Shown here: piece by piece, positions 5,531 through 7,184 of the stretch
How the letters are laid out: every line of letters starts with the position of its first letter
Position numbering within the stretch: the first letter of the stretch is position 1
Notes under the pieces: model-generated
The model's input: only the letters and a program-made list of their open reading frames with translations
Databases searched by the model: none
Told to the model about the DNA's origin: nothing
Assembly: GCA_964526565.1 (NCBI GenBank)
Contig: CAZGMC010000134.1
Location: 1-7,184 of the forward strand
Direction of reading: 5' to 3'
Length of the DNA stretch: 7,184 nt
DNA from: CAZGMC01 sp964526565
Lineage (GTDB): Bacteria > Pseudomonadota > Alphaproteobacteria > DSM-16000 > Inquilinaceae
Translations under genes and position numbers: made by a program

Positions 5531-6049
5531 TCAGTCGGTCAGGCCGTGGCGGTTGGCCGGGTACCAGTCGCGTGCCCGCAGCCGGTCGAGCGGGTAGGGG
5601 CAGGCCTCCGGCAGGTCGCTGGCGGCGACGCCGTCACCGGCCAGGCCGTTGGCTGCCTTCTCCCGTGCGCCCCGCCACGCCTTCGCTGCCAGTTCGGGCA
5701 GGCGGGCCTTGAGGCTTGGGCTCTCGTCCAGTGCGTCGTCAAGGCGCTGCCGGTGCTCGATCACGGAGTCACGCCATCCGCGCCTCGGCTCGGCGGCCGG
5801 CGAATGCTCGAGCTTGGCCAGATGCTCGGCGATGACCTTCAGCGCGCTGCGCACGGCGCGTGCCTGGCTCTTGCCAAACTCCTCGATCTCCTCGGCCAGA
5901 TTCTCGTAATCCAGGCCGATGTCGTTCAGCCGCAGCGCGGCGGCACGGCGCAAAGCGGCGGCCTGGGCCATCGCCCAGGCGTAGGTGTCGGTCTCGTAGG
6001 TGTCGGTCTCGTAGGTGTCGGTCTCGTAGGTCGAGGTCTCGGCAGGCAT
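5531..6049 (-). CDS. DUF29 domain-containing protein
   Basis: This 172-residue protein has the hallmarks of the DUF29 family, whose function is unknown. They are an N-terminal YETDTYAW (18-25), then an Ala-rich helix with YENLAEEIEEFG (48-59), a long helical stretch with HLAKLEH (76-82), GWRDSVIEHR (91-100), SLKARLPELAAKAW (112-125), and the closing LPEACPYPLDRLRARDWYP (146-164). The family is common as stand-alone small helical proteins in alphaproteobacteria and cyanobacteria. The start at 6049 has GGAGGGG 5 bases upstream. Oddity: the family's opening ETD-x-Y motif is present as four tandem five-residue units (residues 4-23), encoded by a 15-bp DNA repeat. It lies 89 bp downstream of coxM on the same strand; whether it is co-transcribed is unclear. 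No signal peptide or membrane helix is visible. Confidence 0.9.
   Translation of the reverse strand: MPAETSTYETDTYETDTYETDTYAWAMAQAAALRRAAALRLNDIGLDYENLAEEIEEFGKSQARAVRSALKVIAEHLAKLEHSPAAEPRRGWRDSVIEHRQRLDDALDESPSLKARLPELAAKAWRGAREKAANGLAGDGVAASDLPEACPYPLDRLRARDWYPANRHGLTD
5981..6040. repeat. Four-copy 15-bp tandem repeat inside the DUF29 gene
   Basis: On the plus strand the unit gtaggtgtcggtctc occurs identically at 5981-5995, 5996-6010 and 6011-6025. A fourth copy at 6026-6040 differs at three adjacent positions. Read on the minus strand, each unit encodes Glu-Thr-Asp-Thr-Tyr, the first one Glu-Thr-Ser-Thr-Tyr. The period keeps the frame, so copy-number change would lengthen or shorten the protein without breaking it. 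Confidence 0.97.
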
Positions 6050-6138
6050 GGGTGCCCCTCCGGCGGATCGCGGCCAGCCATCCTGCCGGACAGATGGGCG
6101 AGCCGCAGCGCTCCCACAACTGCCAGGACGGCGCCGCC

Positions 6139-6942
6139 TCAGGCCGCCGCGGCGGCGGCGACCGCCCGCTTCGCGACCACCTTGACCAGGTGCGCCCGGT
6201 ACCCGGCGGAGCCGTGGATGTCGCTGTTCATGTCGTCGGGCGGCACCGTGATCGGGTCCAGTGCCACCGGACTGAAATCCTCGGCCAGTGCCTCTTCCAT
6301 CGCGGTGGCGCGGAACACGCCGGTCATGGACGCGCCGGTCACGGCGACGCGCACGCCGGCACCGCTCACCGCCACGAACACGCCGGCCATGGCGTACCGG
6401 CTGGCCGGGTTGGGGAACTTGCAGTAGGCGGCCATGTCCGGCACCGGGACGTGGACCGCGGTGATCAGCTCGTCCTCCTCCAGCGCCGTCTCGAACAGGC
6501 CCTGGAAGAAGTCGTCGGCAGCGATCGCGCGGCGGTCGGTGCGCACCGCGGCATCCAGGCCCAGCACCGCGGCCGGATAGTCGGCGACCGGGTCGTTGTT
6601 GGCCAGCGAGCCGCCGATGGTGCCACGGTGGCGCACCTGGGCGTCGCCGATGCCGCCGGCCAGCGCCGCCAGCGCCGGGATCACCCGCCGTACCACGGGC
6701 GAGGCGGCGACCTCGGCATGGGTGGTCATGGCGCCGATGACCAGGCCCTGGTCAGCCTCGCAGATCCCCCGCAACTCGGCCAGGCCGGCCAGGTCGACCA
6801 GCGCCGACGGCGCCGCCAGGCGCTGCTTCAGGGTCGGGATCAGGGTCATGCCGCCGGCCAGGAAGCGGGCGTCGGCGTCGGCCCTGACGGCGGCGACGGC
6901 GTCGGCCGCGCTGGCGGCCCGGCGGTAGTCGAAGGCGTACAT
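6139..6942 (-). CDS. coxM: FAD-binding medium subunit of a CO/xanthine dehydrogenase-family molybdenum hydroxylase
   Basis: This is the FAD subunit that takes electrons from the [2Fe-2S] subunit of a three-part molybdenum hydroxylase and passes them to an acceptor. Its 267 residues are close to the usual 265-290. FAD-binding motifs are visible: FLAGGMTLIP at 27-36 (CoxM proteins often have AGGHSLIP, so His is Met here) and RGTIGGSLANNDPVADYPA at 106-124. The C-terminal motif DMNSDIHGSAGYRAHLV at 237-253 is typical of the CO-dehydrogenase flavoprotein C-terminal domain. The start has GGAGGG 9 bases upstream. It follows the CoxS-type gene by 36 bp on the same strand, so the two are in one operon. 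The large molybdopterin subunit is not in the window. The substrate (CO, a purine, an aromatic or an aldehyde) cannot be told from this subunit; the gene symbol denotes family only. Confidence 0.93.
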   Translation of the reverse strand: MYAFDYRRAASAADAVAAVRADADARFLAGGMTLIPTLKQRLAAPSALVDLAGLAELRGICEADQGLVIGAMTTHAEVAASPVVRRVIPALAALAGGIGDAQVRHRGTIGGSLANNDPVADYPAAVLGLDAAVRTDRRAIAADDFFQGLFETALEEDELITAVHVPVPDMAAYCKFPNPASRYAMAGVFVAVSGAGVRVAVTGASMTGVFRATAMEEALAEDFSPVALDPITVPPDDMNSDIHGSAGYRAHLVKVVAKRAVAAAAAA

Positions 6943-6978
6943 GGCGGGCGTCCCTCCTGCGGCGGCCGGTTGCAGCCG

Positions 6979-7184
6979 CTACGCCGCGGCTCTCGCGGCG
7001 CCGCGCATGGTCTCGGCGCAGGCCAGCACCGCCTTGACGATGTTGTGGTAGCCGGTGCAGCGGCACAGGTTGCCTTCCAGCCACTCGCGCACGTCGTGCT
7101 CGGTGGGGGCCGGGTTGACCCGCAGCAGGTCGACGGCGCTCATGATCATGCCGGGGGTGCAGAAGCCGCACTGCAGGCCGTGGT
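6979..7184 (-). CDS. coxS: [2Fe-2S] small subunit of the same molybdenum hydroxylase, C-terminal part
   Basis: Only the last 67 residues are in the window; the gene runs off the right edge and begins outside it. The visible part is the C-terminal helical iron-sulphur domain of CoxS/xanthine-dehydrogenase small subunits. HGLQCGFCTPGMIMSA supplies two cluster cysteines and GNLCRCTGYHNIVKAV supplies the other two. The protein ends in a short Ala/Arg-rich tail and TAG at 6981-6979. The missing N-terminal part should hold the plant-ferredoxin-like domain with the second cluster. The subunit moves electrons from the molybdenum centre to FAD in CoxM. The gene order here, small then medium subunit, implies that the large subunit gene, if clustered, lies upstream of the small-subunit gene, beyond the right edge. 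Confidence 0.95.
   Translation of the reverse strand, partial: HGLQCGFCTPGMIMSAVDLLRVNPAPTEHDVREWLEGNLCRCTGYHNIVKAVLACAETMRGAARAAA

Noticed and set aside
5441..6427. 328-codon plus-strand frame opposite DUF29 and the end of coxM
   Set aside because: Antisense to two supported genes. Its repetitive VGVGLVGVGLVG segment is just the DUF29 tandem repeat read on the wrong strand.

Overview
The window looks like a chromosomal segment of a very GC-rich alphaproteobacterium, possibly of Rhodospirillales/Acetobacterales type. This rests on the strong G/C third-position bias, the CO/xanthine-dehydrogenase-type genes, the DUF29 protein and the Phd/VapC remnant. It is an inference; no rRNA or other phylogenetic marker is present.

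Layout. Positions 1-45 hold a 12-bp tandem repeat running off the left edge. Positions 186-732 (minus strand) hold a decayed type II toxin-antitoxin pair. It consists of a Phd/VapB-like antitoxin and a vapC pseudogene that has lost its middle and carries an in-frame amber codon. This left part is visibly less GC-rich than the rest (37 of 60 bases in 181-240 against 47 of 60 in 1501-1560).

Positions 903-4978 (plus strand) form a compact three-gene operon: alanine dehydrogenase (ald), a succinate-semialdehyde-dehydrogenase-like aldehyde dehydrogenase overlapping ald by ATGA, and a class III omega-aminotransferase 30 bp later. The three fit one metabolic loop. The transaminase moves an amino group from an omega-amine (for example GABA, beta-alanine, taurine, hypotaurine or a diamine) to pyruvate. 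The aldehyde dehydrogenase oxidises the resulting semialdehyde. Ald deaminates the alanine, regenerating pyruvate and releasing ammonium and NADH. The true amine is not determined by the sequence.

Positions 4979-5205 are a convergent intergenic region with a perfect GC palindrome (possible terminator), a short direct repeat and a roughly 106-bp element bounded by inverted repeats that resembles a REP/BIME-type repeat. From 5206 to the right edge everything is on the minus strand. In transcription order there is the C-terminus of a [2Fe-2S] CoxS-type subunit, a CoxM-type FAD subunit, a DUF29 protein whose N-terminus is built from four copies of a 15-bp repeat, and a 61-residue zinc-ribbon protein.

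I see no tRNA, rRNA, CRISPR, insertion sequence or riboswitch. No convincing sigma-70 promoter could be read by eye. The enzymes belong to known families. The least ordinary items are the broken toxin next to a retained antitoxin, the motif-duplicating repeat in DUF29, the intergenic inverted-repeat element, and the possible pyruvate-linked amine pathway of unknown substrate.
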